64,000 nt of DNA from Lentzea terrae (GTDB lineage Bacteria; Actinomycetota; Actinomycetes; Mycobacteriales; Pseudonocardiaceae): NCBI RefSeq assembly GCF_003265345.1, contig NZ_QFWW01000013.1, positions 1,321 to 65,320 on the forward strand, given 5' to 3'. Under the pieces are notes generated by a model that saw nothing but the letters and a program-made list of their open reading frames with translations, had not been told where the DNA came from and made no database searches. This document shows, piece after piece, positions 56,427 to 64,000 of the stretch (positions within the stretch are counted from its first letter, which is position 1; every line of letters begins with the position of its first letter). The position numbers and the translations under genes are program-made.

Positions 56427-57502
56427 GCAGGACCGGGAACCAGCTCGCGCGGCTGGAGAGCGAAGAGGTGGCGCGTGGCGTGCGGTTGCTGCTCGCCAGC
56501 CCGATGCTCAGTGCCGCGCACGATCCTGATGGCTTCGACCTCATCCGGCGACGGCGCGAACCGATCGTGAAGTGGTTCGACTACTACTGCGGCTGGCGTG
56601 TGCTCGTTGAGCCGCGCGCTGGGTATGCGCGCCTGTTCAAGACAACGCAGCGACCAGACCGCACGCGGCCTGCGGAGAACTTCGACCGGCGGCGCTACGT
56701 GTTGTTGTGTCTCACCTGTGCGGAGCTGCTCAGCACGACAACCGCCACCATCGACGCACTGGCCGACCGGGTCAAACAAGCAGCGCAGCTCGAGAACCTG
56801 CCGCCGTTCGACCCCACCAGGCGTTCTGACCGGGCCGCGTTCGCCGACGTGCTGGACTTCCTCGATCAGCAAGGCGCCCTCGAGTTCACCGAGACCCAGC
56901 TGCGCAGCGATCCGATGATCATTACGCGGCTGCTCGCTGCACCCGTCTCAGCCTCCACAGTGGACACGATCGACGACCTCACGCGAGAACAGAAGTACGA
57001 GACCGCGCACCGCAGCTTGTGGCAGCGGCATTCCGTCATGCGCAGGCTCATCGACGATCCCGTGGTGTACAAGGACGATCTCACGCCGGCACAGCTCACG
57101 TTCCTGAGCTCGCCCACGGGGCGCAAGGTCGTGCAGACCGGCATCGGGCTCGCCGGGTGCACGTTGGAGGAACGCGCCGAGGGGTTTCTCGTGGTCGACG
57201 CCGACGCGATCGCCACGGACACCAGGTTTCCGGACGACGACAGCCACGCGAAGGTCGCCGCGTTGTTGTTGCTGGACCGGTTGGCCAAAGGTCCGGCAAA
57301 GCAGGAGGACCTGGTCGAAGAAGCACGCGAGCTGCTCACGAAGTTCCGCAACTGGGCCAAGGCCTACCAGTCGGACGGTGGCGCGGACAGGCTCGCGGCA
57401 GACGGGCTCGCGCTGCTGGTCGCGTTCGGGCTGGCGCGCGTCGAGAACGGCACCGTTCGCAGGCTGCCCGCCGCAGCCAGGTACGAGGAGCTGCATGACT
57501 GA
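56423..57502 (+). CDS. jetB: Wadjet component JetB (TIGR02678 family)
   Basis: The protein is 359 residues, coupled to jetA (ATGA) and overlapping jetC by 8 bp. It has winged-helix-like features with TIGR02678-type motifs: EEVARGVRLLLASPMLSAAHDPDGFDLIRRRREPIVKWFDYYCGWRVLVEPRAGYARLFK and RYVLLCLTCAELLSTTTATIDALADRVK, then LMRRLIDDPVVYKDDLTPAQLTFLSSP. JetB is the KITE-like partner bridging the SMC heads and kleisin. It carries no catalytic motif. The length is normal for the family. Confidence 0.85.
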   Translation: MSRTGNQLARLESEEVARGVRLLLASPMLSAAHDPDGFDLIRRRREPIVKWFDYYCGWRVLVEPRAGYARLFKTTQRPDRTRPAENFDRRRYVLLCLTCAELLSTTTATIDALADRVKQAAQLENLPPFDPTRRSDRAAFADVLDFLDQQGALEFTETQLRSDPMIITRLLAAPVSASTVDTIDDLTREQKYETAHRSLWQRHSVMRRLIDDPVVYKDDLTPAQLTFLSSPTGRKVVQTGIGLAGCTLEERAEGFLVVDADAIATDTRFPDDDSHAKVAALLLLDRLAKGPAKQEDLVEEARELLTKFRNWAKAYQSDGGADRLAADGLALLVAFGLARVENGTVRRLPAAARYEELHD

Positions 57503-60500
57503 CCGGTGGCAACCCAGCCGCGCCGGGATCATCAACGTCTGGCGCTACTACGACGAGATCTTCACGTTCCACCAGGGGAGACTGCTGCTCAGAGGACCCA
57601 ACGGCACGGGCAAGTCGAAGGCGCTCGAGCTGCTGCTGCCGTACCTCTTCGACGCGAACCTGCGCCCGCACCGCCTGTCGACGTTCGGCAGCGCGGACCG
57701 CACCATGCACTGGAACCTGATGGGCGAGGGGAACCAGGGCAGCACCCGCGTCGGTTACGTGTGGCTGGAGTTCGAGCAGGGCGACGAGTGGTTCACCTGC
57801 GGCGCGCGGCTGCAGGCCACCACGAACACGTCCAACGTCGCCGCCACGTACTTCACAACCAGCCAACGCGTCGGTGATCTCGCGCTCGTCAACGAGGCGG
57901 GGCGCCCGTTGACCAAGACCGACCTCATCGCGGCGATTGGCGAGCACGGCGTCGTGCACGCCTCACCGGTCGACTACCGCCACACGGTGCGCACGACGTT
58001 GTTCCCCGGTGTGAGCGAACAGCGGTACGACTCGTTGATCACCGCACTGCTGCAGCTGCGCACGCCGAAGCTGTCCGAGCGGCTCGACCCGAGCGTGCTG
58101 TCCTCGTTGCTGTCCAAGGCGCTTCCGCCGCTGGACCAGTCGGATCTCACCGAGATCGCCGAAGGGTTCGAGCGGCTCGACCGGCAACGCGAGGAGCTGC
58201 GCCGGCTCGACGAGGAGATCACCACCGCCGAACGGCTCGCGGACGTCCAACGCACCTATGCGCAACGCGTTCTCGGCGCCTCTCAGTGGGCGTTGTCGTC
58301 GTCGTCCGAGCAGCTCGAAGACCTGACGCGCGCCGCACGGATGAGCGAGCGGCGCTACCAGCGTCAGGTCACGCTGACCGACGAGGCCTTCGAGCAACTG
58401 GCGGCGTTGGGGCGTGAGGCGAGCGCGGTCGACGCCGAGATCGCCGGGATCTCCGACCTGCCCGCCTACCAGGAGGGCAAGCAGCTCGACCTGTTGCGGC
58501 AGCAGCATTCCGCGGCTGTTCAACGTGCCTCCGAGGCCGCCTCGCACGCCTCTAAACTCCGCGCGCGTGCCGTTGCGGACGACGAGCAAGCCGCTCAGGC
58601 CAAGGCCGATGCCGCCGCACGCGCTGAGGAGTTGCGGCACTCGACCGTGGAGGCACGGGAAGCCGCAGAGCGCGCGGGCATGCGGTCGGTGTTCGAGGAG
58701 ATCGACGCGGGCACCGAATCACGTACGGGCCGTCAGTTGCTTTCCGCCGCCGTCGACGCACGTTCCGCCGAGATCAACGCGGTGATGCGGACCATTGCGG
58801 CCCACGAGAGGGCTGTCGACGCACGGGACGCCGCACGCCAACGGCTCGACGAAACCCGCGAGGAGCTCGAACTCGCCACGGACGCGGAAACGGCCGCTCA
58901 GCATGCGTTCGAGCAAGCGTTTGCGAAGTTCGGCGCCGACTTCGAGACGTGGGCGCATGGCTGCTCCGAGCTGCGCGTTTCCGAACACGGCGAGGTCACG
59001 GAAGCCGCGGCCCGCGCCCGTGAGGAGTTCAGCTCCACCGAGGCACGCCTCCACGAGACGCGCTCGGCGTTGAACGGCCAACTCGCGCAGTACAACGCCA
59101 TCCGCGAGAAGCTCGCCAATCAGGTCGATGTGCCGCCACCGGCGCCGTACACCCGTGACTCCGAATACCGCTCATCTGCCGTGGGCGCTCCGTTGTGGCG
59201 TCTGGTGAACTTCCGCCCCGGCACGCCACCCGACGTGTGCGCCGCCGTCGAAGCCGCCCTCGAAGCGTCCGGGCTCCTGGACGCGTGGCTCACGCCGGGC
59301 AACTCGTTCGGTCTCTCCGACCGGGACCGCTTCGCCGAACCGTTGCTGGCCACCCCGGCTCCCGGCCGCACGCTGCTCGAAGTGCTCACGACCGACGACG
59401 ACCGCGCCTATCGGTTCTTGGAAGGCGTTGCGTTCGGTGAGACGGCCACGGGCCACACGGCGGCCATCGGTGCGGACGGCACGTGGCGCTTGGCCAACGC
59501 GCACGGCCGTTGGACCAAGCCCTCCCCCGCCTACATCGGCGCCGACTCCCGCAAACGCGCGCGGGCTGGGCGAATCGCCGAGCTCACCGGCCTGATCGAG
59601 CAGCTCGCCACGGACCTGGCCGGCGTGGACGCCGCGCTGTCCCAGATCTCCGTGCGCCGCGCGACCCTGGCCGGCGAGCTGGCCAGGCAGCCGTCGACCG
59701 ACCCGGTGGAGATCGCAGAGGAGCAGCGCACCAAGGCCCAGTTGCGGTGCGCGGCAAGGAAAGACGCCGTCGCAGCCGCCGCCCGCCGTATGACAGAGGC
59801 CGACCAGGCCGTCGCCGCGGCGCTCCGCCTGATCAACGGCGACGTCCCGGTGAACCAGGACGCCGTCGCCGCGTTCGGCAGCGCAGGCCACCGCTGGCTC
59901 GACGACCGCCACGACGCCTTCGCGGCGGAAGCCCTGGCCGCCGAGGCGTTGCACCGGTCGTCGGTGAGCAGCGCCCTGGCCGACGAGGCCGAGGAAGCCG
60001 CCTCTGCCCGCCAGCAGGAGGCAGCCGACGTCGCCATCACGCTGGAGACCGTCGAGCGCTCCGCCGGTTCCGAGTTCCACGCCCTCGACCAGCAGCTCAT
60101 CTTGTTGCGCACCAAGGCCCTCGAACTGGCCGAGCAACGCGAAACGTTGCAGGACAAGCAAACCGGCCTAGCGCGCACCCTCGGCACGTTGGAGGAGAAA
60201 CGCAAGGTGGACACGGCGCGCGCCACGGAAGCCGCAGCCGTGAAGGAGGCAGCCGAGACGCGCCACCGCAACCTGACCAGCGGCCACCTCCCGGTCGACG
60301 CCGGCGACGTGCCGGACGGTCCCGTCGACACCAGGCTGATCCGCGACGCCGAGGCACGCCTCGGTCTGGCCGTGCACGAGGCCCAGCAACAACTAGCGGG
60401 CCGCATCGACCTGTCACTGGACCCCGACGACGACGTCACCGTGCTGAGCGCAACGCTCGACGACGCGCGCATGGGCGCCCACGCGTTGCTTGAAGCGTTG

Positions 60501-61277
60501 CAGGCCGAACGCGACCGCATGCGCACACACATCACCGACGCCGAGCGCGACCTCTTCGACCAAACCCTGACCGGCGACACCAGAAGGCACATCGCCCAAC
60601 GCATCCAGGGCGCTTCCGAGCTCGTCGACACGATGAACCAACGGCTGGAACGCGTCCAGACCGCGTCCAACATCCGCGTGCAGCTCGACTGGCAGGTGGA
60701 CCCCCAGCTGCCGCCCGGCACCCGCGAGGCCCGCGACCTCCTGCTGCGCTCAGACCTCGACGCCAACGAACGCGCCGTGCTGCACCGGTTCTTCCGTGAG
60801 CGCATCGAGGAAGCACGCGCGCACGACACCGCGACGGGCTGGGAACAACAACTCGCGCAGGTGCTGGACTACACGACGTGGCACCAGTTCGTCGTGAAGG
60901 TGGACCGCGGCGACGGCTGGATGCCGGTCACCAAACGCGTGCACGGCGCGTTGTCCGGCGGTGAGAAGGCCATCGTGCTGCACCTGCCGTTGTTCGCCGC
61001 GGCAGCCGCCCACTACCACGCCACGCCGACCGCACCCCGCCTGATCCTGCTGGACGAGGTCTTCGTGGGCGTGGACGCGACCAACCGCGGCCAACTCCTG
61101 GAGCTGCTCGTCGCGTTCGACCTGGACCTGGTGCTCACGTCGGACCACGAGTGGTGCGACTACCGCGAACTGACCGGCATCGCGATCCACCAGCTCACCA
61201 CCGGCACCGACGGCGACGACGCCGTCACGACGGTCCGCTTCACGTGGGACGGCCACAGCCTCAAGGCTGAGGATTGA
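57495..61277 (+). CDS. jetC: Wadjet SMC-like ATPase JetC (TIGR02680 family)
   Basis: The protein is 1260 residues from ATG 57495, with GAGGAG upstream. The N-terminal Walker A is LLRGPNGTGKSKAL (GPNGTGKS at 34-41). Long coiled-coil arms run about 250-620 and 680-1090, broken by a hinge-like region. The C-terminal ATPase half has the signature LSGGEK (1153-1158) and Walker B LILLDEVF (1183-1190), with D-loop VDATNRGQ after it. This SMC-like motor extrudes DNA loops and drives plasmid restriction with JetA, JetB and normally JetD. The end overlaps the convergent gene by 17 bp. No JetD follows in the window. Confidence 0.9.
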   Translation: MTDRWQPSRAGIINVWRYYDEIFTFHQGRLLLRGPNGTGKSKALELLLPYLFDANLRPHRLSTFGSADRTMHWNLMGEGNQGSTRVGYVWLEFEQGDEWFTCGARLQATTNTSNVAATYFTTSQRVGDLALVNEAGRPLTKTDLIAAIGEHGVVHASPVDYRHTVRTTLFPGVSEQRYDSLITALLQLRTPKLSERLDPSVLSSLLSKALPPLDQSDLTEIAEGFERLDRQREELRRLDEEITTAERLADVQRTYAQRVLGASQWALSSSSEQLEDLTRAARMSERRYQRQVTLTDEAFEQLAALGREASAVDAEIAGISDLPAYQEGKQLDLLRQQHSAAVQRASEAASHASKLRARAVADDEQAAQAKADAAARAEELRHSTVEAREAAERAGMRSVFEEIDAGTESRTGRQLLSAAVDARSAEINAVMRTIAAHERAVDARDAARQRLDETREELELATDAETAAQHAFEQAFAKFGADFETWAHGCSELRVSEHGEVTEAAARAREEFSSTEARLHETRSALNGQLAQYNAIREKLANQVDVPPPAPYTRDSEYRSSAVGAPLWRLVNFRPGTPPDVCAAVEAALEASGLLDAWLTPGNSFGLSDRDRFAEPLLATPAPGRTLLEVLTTDDDRAYRFLEGVAFGETATGHTAAIGADGTWRLANAHGRWTKPSPAYIGADSRKRARAGRIAELTGLIEQLATDLAGVDAALSQISVRRATLAGELARQPSTDPVEIAEEQRTKAQLRCAARKDAVAAAARRMTEADQAVAAALRLINGDVPVNQDAVAAFGSAGHRWLDDRHDAFAAEALAAEALHRSSVSSALADEAEEAASARQQEAADVAITLETVERSAGSEFHALDQQLILLRTKALELAEQRETLQDKQTGLARTLGTLEEKRKVDTARATEAAAVKEAAETRHRNLTSGHLPVDAGDVPDGPVDTRLIRDAEARLGLAVHEAQQQLAGRIDLSLDPDDDVTVLSATLDDARMGAHALLEALQAERDRMRTHITDAERDLFDQTLTGDTRRHIAQRIQGASELVDTMNQRLERVQTASNIRVQLDWQVDPQLPPGTREARDLLLRSDLDANERAVLHRFFRERIEEARAHDTATGWEQQLAQVLDYTTWHQFVVKVDRGDGWMPVTKRVHGALSGGEKAIVLHLPLFAAAAAHYHATPTAPRLILLDEVFVGVDATNRGQLLELLVAFDLDLVLTSDHEWCDYRELTGIAIHQLTTGTDGDDAVTTVRFTWDGHSLKAED

Positions 61278-61764
61278 ACAACGCCAACAGATCCCGCTGC
61301 TCCTCGGTGAGCGGGAACGCCGGGTTGTGCCGCGGATAGATCTCCGCGGCCTCCCACTGCTGAGCGCGCACACTCGACGCGACACCGATCTTCAGCCCAC
61401 GCGCCCGTAGCTCGGCCACGACCGTCGCCGCGTCGAACAGGTACACGGCGTCGATGACCATCGGCCGTGCCTCGGCAGCCGCCTTCGGACCGGTCAGCAC
61501 GAGATGGCGGTCCGGCCCGTCCTCGCGCAGGTCCAGCAGGTTCTCGCGCTTCAGGTACCACCTGATGTTGACGGTCCGGCCGTCCGCGAACCGGCCGTCG
61601 ACGCCTTTGGCCCTGTCCTGGTCCAGCTCGATCCCGAAGAGCTGGGCCGCGATCCAGTCGCCGAGGTGGCCCGACAGCGCCGGTCGGCGGATGCACGCCG
61701 ACAGCGCCGCGTCGACGCGGTTGCGCTCCTGGATCAACCCGGCCACCCACCTCACGTCGTTCAC
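61261..61764 (-). CDS. DUF6998-like protein of unknown function
   Basis: The protein is 167 residues from a GTG at 61764 that overlaps the exonuclease stop (GTGA). The sequence VAGLIQERNRVDAALSACIRRPALSGHLGDWIAAQLFGIELD...GRFADGRTVNIRWYLKRENLLDL...HLVLTGPK...VIDAVYLFDAATVVAELRARGLKIGVA resembles the actinobacterial DUF6998 pattern. The family name is from memory and should be confirmed. WYLKREN and LVLTGP suggest a PD-(D/E)XK-like or nucleotide-binding fold but no active site is certain. It overlaps the 3' end of jetC. Confidence 0.6.
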   Translation of the reverse strand: MNDVRWVAGLIQERNRVDAALSACIRRPALSGHLGDWIAAQLFGIELDQDRAKGVDGRFADGRTVNIRWYLKRENLLDLREDGPDRHLVLTGPKAAAEARPMVIDAVYLFDAATVVAELRARGLKIGVASSVRAQQWEAAEIYPRHNPAFPLTEEQRDLLALFNPQP

Positions 61765-62276
61765 GCCCGTCCTCCCGTGGAACTGCGTTGCACTGCATAG
61801 GTGCGCACCAGTCGTGGCACGTCGAGCCGTAACGGCGTTGCGTCGCCGACGCGGTCCAAGCACCGCACGAGCAGTCCCGCGGACGCGCGCGCGTTGCGCA
61901 ATGCTGAGTACGCGCGCGTGACACCGCCGACGAGTTCCATCGTGCACACCCCCGAACCCGAGAATTCGTGCCCCAGCCGAGCGAACTCGGCGCGCAGGAA
62001 CACCAGGTGAAACGCCAGGTTGTGCGCCACCAGCACCCGTCCGGACAGCCTGGCGGCGAGTTCGCCCGCGACGCCGGCGAAGTCGGGCGCTCGGCGGATG
62101 TCGGCGTCGGCGATGCCGTACTGAATGCCGAGGTCACGCCTCGGGTTGACCAGCGTGCACCACTCGTCGGTCCGGCGGCCGGACTCGTCGACGTGGACCA
62201 CGGCAACTTCAACCACCCGGTGGGTATGACCGAGCCCGGTGGTTTCGACGTCGACGACCGCGTAGCCGTTGCTCAT
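61761..62276 (-). CDS. DnaQ-like DEDD 3'-5' exonuclease
   Basis: The protein is 171 residues from ATG 62276. The DEDD exonuclease motifs are present: Exo I VVDVETTGLGHTHRVVEV (D and E), Exo II ARLSGRVLVAHNLAFHLVFLRAEF (D replaced or shifted) and Exo III near YSALRNARASAGLLVRCLD. Proteins of this fold are proofreading subunits or RNA/DNA exonucleases. It is co-transcribed with the DUF6998-like gene, which is coupled by a GTGA overlap. In this position it sits where JetD would be expected. Confidence 0.78.
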   Translation of the reverse strand: MSNGYAVVDVETTGLGHTHRVVEVAVVHVDESGRRTDEWCTLVNPRRDLGIQYGIADADIRRAPDFAGVAGELAARLSGRVLVAHNLAFHLVFLRAEFARLGHEFSGSGVCTMELVGGVTRAYSALRNARASAGLLVRCLDRVGDATPLRLDVPRLVRTYAVQRSSTGGRA

Positions 62277-62308
62277 GCCGGGGCTGTCGTTCGGACCCGT
62301 GCCTGCTG

Positions 62309-64000
62309 TTAACCGCTGTCATCCGATAGGGCTAACGCGAGTTCGGCGCGGGTCGCGATGCCGAGCTTCGCGTAGGCGTTGGACAGGTGGTTGTCGACGG
62401 TCCGCACGGAGATCACCAGGGAAGAGGCGATCTCCTTGTTCGTCAGGCCGCGCGCGGCCAGCACGGCGATCTCCCGTTCGCGTCGGGTGAGCGACGCTGC
62501 GGACATCAGCGCCAACGCGGGAGTGCGCGCGCCCTCGCAGTGGCCGACCAAGCGTCCGAACAACGCCCGATTGCCGGACGCAGCAGCAGCTTCCGCCGCG
62601 TGCAGCATGAAGCCTGCCTTCTCGAAGCGGGTGGCCACCTCCTCCAGTGCGGCGGAGTCGTTGCGCACCAACGCATCGGCGTGCGCTGCGTACACCGGCA
62701 CGAGAAGTCCGGTGGTTGTCGCGGCGAGTTCGCGCAACCGTTCCGCTGTCTCAGCCGCATGCCCCAGCCGCACCGCCTCATGCAGCAACAACGCCTCTGC
62801 GGCGAGCTCGCCATGTGCGCGAACGTCCGCGGCCGCGTCGAACGGCGACGCGCCACCTGCCCAGATCCGGGCGAGCCACAGCCCGTAGTGGTACGGACGC
62901 ATCCCTTGCGGCGCCTGCTCTTCTGCGGAGGCGAGCACGTCGCGTGCGTCGTTGCCCAGCTGTGCCTCCACATAGGCAAGCTCGCACAACTGCGCGTACG
63001 GCCGGAGGGGGCGCGTCTCTCGCAGCAACCTGCGTGCCTCGTCCAGCCGGCCACGTGCCCGTGCCAGCGCGGCCCGCGGAACCGCCCACATGGACCGGAT
63101 GGAGTCCCACTCGGCCTTCTCTTCCTGTGCGCGCACGGCAATGCGTTCCGCGCCGTCCAGGTCGCCGTGCAGCGAACGGACGAACACCTCGGCGAACCTC
63201 GTGGTCTCCCAGGCCAGTGAGAACTCCTCGCGCATCGGCACCTCGGGAAACGGCCCGACGTACCGGCCCTCCACCACGTCGATCATCGCGAGGACGGCGG
63301 CCTCTTCCGGCTCCTCGTAGGTCATCATCGCGCGCGCTTCGGCGTACTTCCCCGCGCCGAACAGCAGGTTGACGCGCGCGGCATTCATTTCGAGCATGCC
63401 CGCGGCTTCTTCGACGCGCCCGAGGCCCCAGGCCAAGTTCAACGCGCGGAGGGCACGCACCACGGCCGAGCCGTCGGTGCCGATCATCGCGAAGACCTCC
63501 TCGGCCTCCTCCGGCCGATCGCTGAAGACCAGCACCTGCGCCAGCAGCTGTCCGGCCTCCGCACCACCACCGACCGACCATGCCGCGCGTGCGAGTCGTT
63601 CTGCCAGAACGACAGCACCCCTCGCGACGGCCAGCTGTGCAGCAGTAAGCAGCAGAGAGGGGTCATCTGCCGTGCCGCATTCAAGTCGCAACACAGCGAC
63701 TCGAAGCGGGTCGTCCAGCACCGAAGCCAGATGGCGCTGATGGTTGCGCTTGCGCAGAGGCGGACATTGCGCGCGCAACACCTCGCCGTACAACGGATGC
63801 GCGAGCCTCAGTCCGTCAGTCGCCACAGTGACGAGCCCGTCCAACGCCTCGGATGCGGCCAGATCGAGCGGCTCACCGAAGGCGAGCAGCTCCAGCACCC
63901 GGCGTTCCTCGTCCGGCACAGCGGCGAGATGCGCCTCAATCAGTTCGATCAGCCGCGGCGACAGGGGCAACGGTCCGTCCAACCACCAGACACCGTCGTG
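62309..64000 (-). CDS. Large LuxR-family regulator (LAL-like), N-terminus outside window
   Basis: The protein is at least 563 residues and still open at the window edge, so the start is missing. The C-terminus is a canonical LuxR helix-turn-helix: SAASLTRREREIAVLAARGLTNKEIASSLVISVRTVDNHLSNAYAKLG. Long helical TPR-like regions precede it (VEGRYVGPFPEVPMREEF, LAATTTGLLVPVYAAHADALVRND). This matches the LAL/MalT-like regulators, whose N-terminal ATPase (Walker A) would be upstream. The ligand is unknown. It begins 32 bp before the exonuclease start but on the same strand. Confidence 0.82.
   Translation of the reverse strand, partial: HDGVWWLDGPLPLSPRLIELIEAHLAAVPDEERRVLELLAFGEPLDLAASEALDGLVTVATDGLRLAHPLYGEVLRAQCPPLRKRNHQRHLASVLDDPLRVAVLRLECGTADDPSLLLTAAQLAVARGAVVLAERLARAAWSVGGGAEAGQLLAQVLVFSDRPEEAEEVFAMIGTDGSAVVRALRALNLAWGLGRVEEAAGMLEMNAARVNLLFGAGKYAEARAMMTYEEPEEAAVLAMIDVVEGRYVGPFPEVPMREEFSLAWETTRFAEVFVRSLHGDLDGAERIAVRAQEEKAEWDSIRSMWAVPRAALARARGRLDEARRLLRETRPLRPYAQLCELAYVEAQLGNDARDVLASAEEQAPQGMRPYHYGLWLARIWAGGASPFDAAADVRAHGELAAEALLLHEAVRLGHAAETAERLRELAATTTGLLVPVYAAHADALVRNDSAALEEVATRFEKAGFMLHAAEAAAASGNRALFGRLVGHCEGARTPALALMSAASLTRREREIAVLAARGLTNKEIASSLVISVRTVDNHLSNAYAKLGIATRAELALALSDDSG

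Noticed and set aside
1-64000. CRISPR arrays, insertion sequences or prophage
   Set aside because: No regularly spaced repeat array, transposase motif or phage structural gene was seen on either strand.

Overview
The window is high-GC DNA with strong third-position GC bias, frequent GTG starts and many ATGA/GTGA stop-start overlaps. These traits, with ESX/type VII secretion-linked proteins, GAF-ANTAR regulators, YbaB-ESX cassettes and actinobacterial families of unknown function (DUF6292-, DUF5994-, DUF6307- and DUF6346-like), point to an actinomycete, most likely Pseudonocardiaceae (Lentzea/Saccharothrix/Actinosynnema-like). The taxon is inference. No integrase, transposase, phage gene or CRISPR array was seen.

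Layout. 1-7.1 kb: end of a Gly-rich protein, a membrane acyltransferase-like protein, a SnoaL-like protein facing a TetR gene across a strong operator, an M20 amidohydrolase, a second TetR facing a Baeyer-Villiger-type flavin monooxygenase, and a YhhN protein. 7.19 kb: tRNA-Lys(CTT) with a good terminator. 7.5-15.6 kb: a dense arsenic-resistance cluster: ArsR-ArsC fusion, ArsC with an N-terminal helical domain, AqpS-like channel, third ArsC, ArsM, stand-alone ArsR, ArsO-like flavoprotein, MFS transporter, a flavoprotein with a Cys-rich tail, and an ArsR-ArsN1 fusion. Candidate operators lie in front of each ArsR gene. Together these give arsenate reduction, arsenite flux, methylation, oxidation and export of organoarsenicals, and N-acetylation of an arsinothricin-like compound. 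15.6-27.4 kb: stress and housekeeping accessory genes (CsbD, cold-shock protein, two desaturases, two GAF-ANTAR proteins, BtrH-like protein behind a MerR-type promoter, glyoxalase, secreted metzincin, SDR) and two decayed loci. 27.4-31.8 kb: cytochrome P450, DrrAB-type ABC exporter, DUF4097 protein and a ribbon-helix-helix regulator with phased TGGCA boxes. 31.8-37.6 kb: bacterial PARG, TIM-barrel protein, universal stress protein plus ion-transporter pair, Tat-secreted glycoside hydrolase, orphan histidine kinase. 37.6-44.1 kb: a tightly coupled minus-strand operon NCS1 permease - HyuA - DUF917 - DUF917 - PucR, probably for a hydantoin or purine-type nitrogen source.

45-54.7 kb holds two paralogous, converging type VII-linked cassettes. 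Each runs YbaB-like protein with a DDDDF...LR tail, EspC-like ESX protein, large WXG-type substrate, then DUF6346-like membrane protein(s), all joined by ATGA overlaps. One arm ends with a frameshifted gene, a nucleoside-hydrolase-like gene and a DUF2786 gene. 55.0-61.3 kb encodes JetA, JetB and JetC of a Wadjet-type SMC defence system, but no JetD follows. Instead two coupled minus-strand genes (a DUF6998-like protein and a DnaQ-type exonuclease) abut the end of jetC. The window closes inside a large LuxR-type regulator.

The items most worth following are the mirrored type VII cassettes, the Wadjet locus without JetD, and the phased operator array in front of the RHH regulator.
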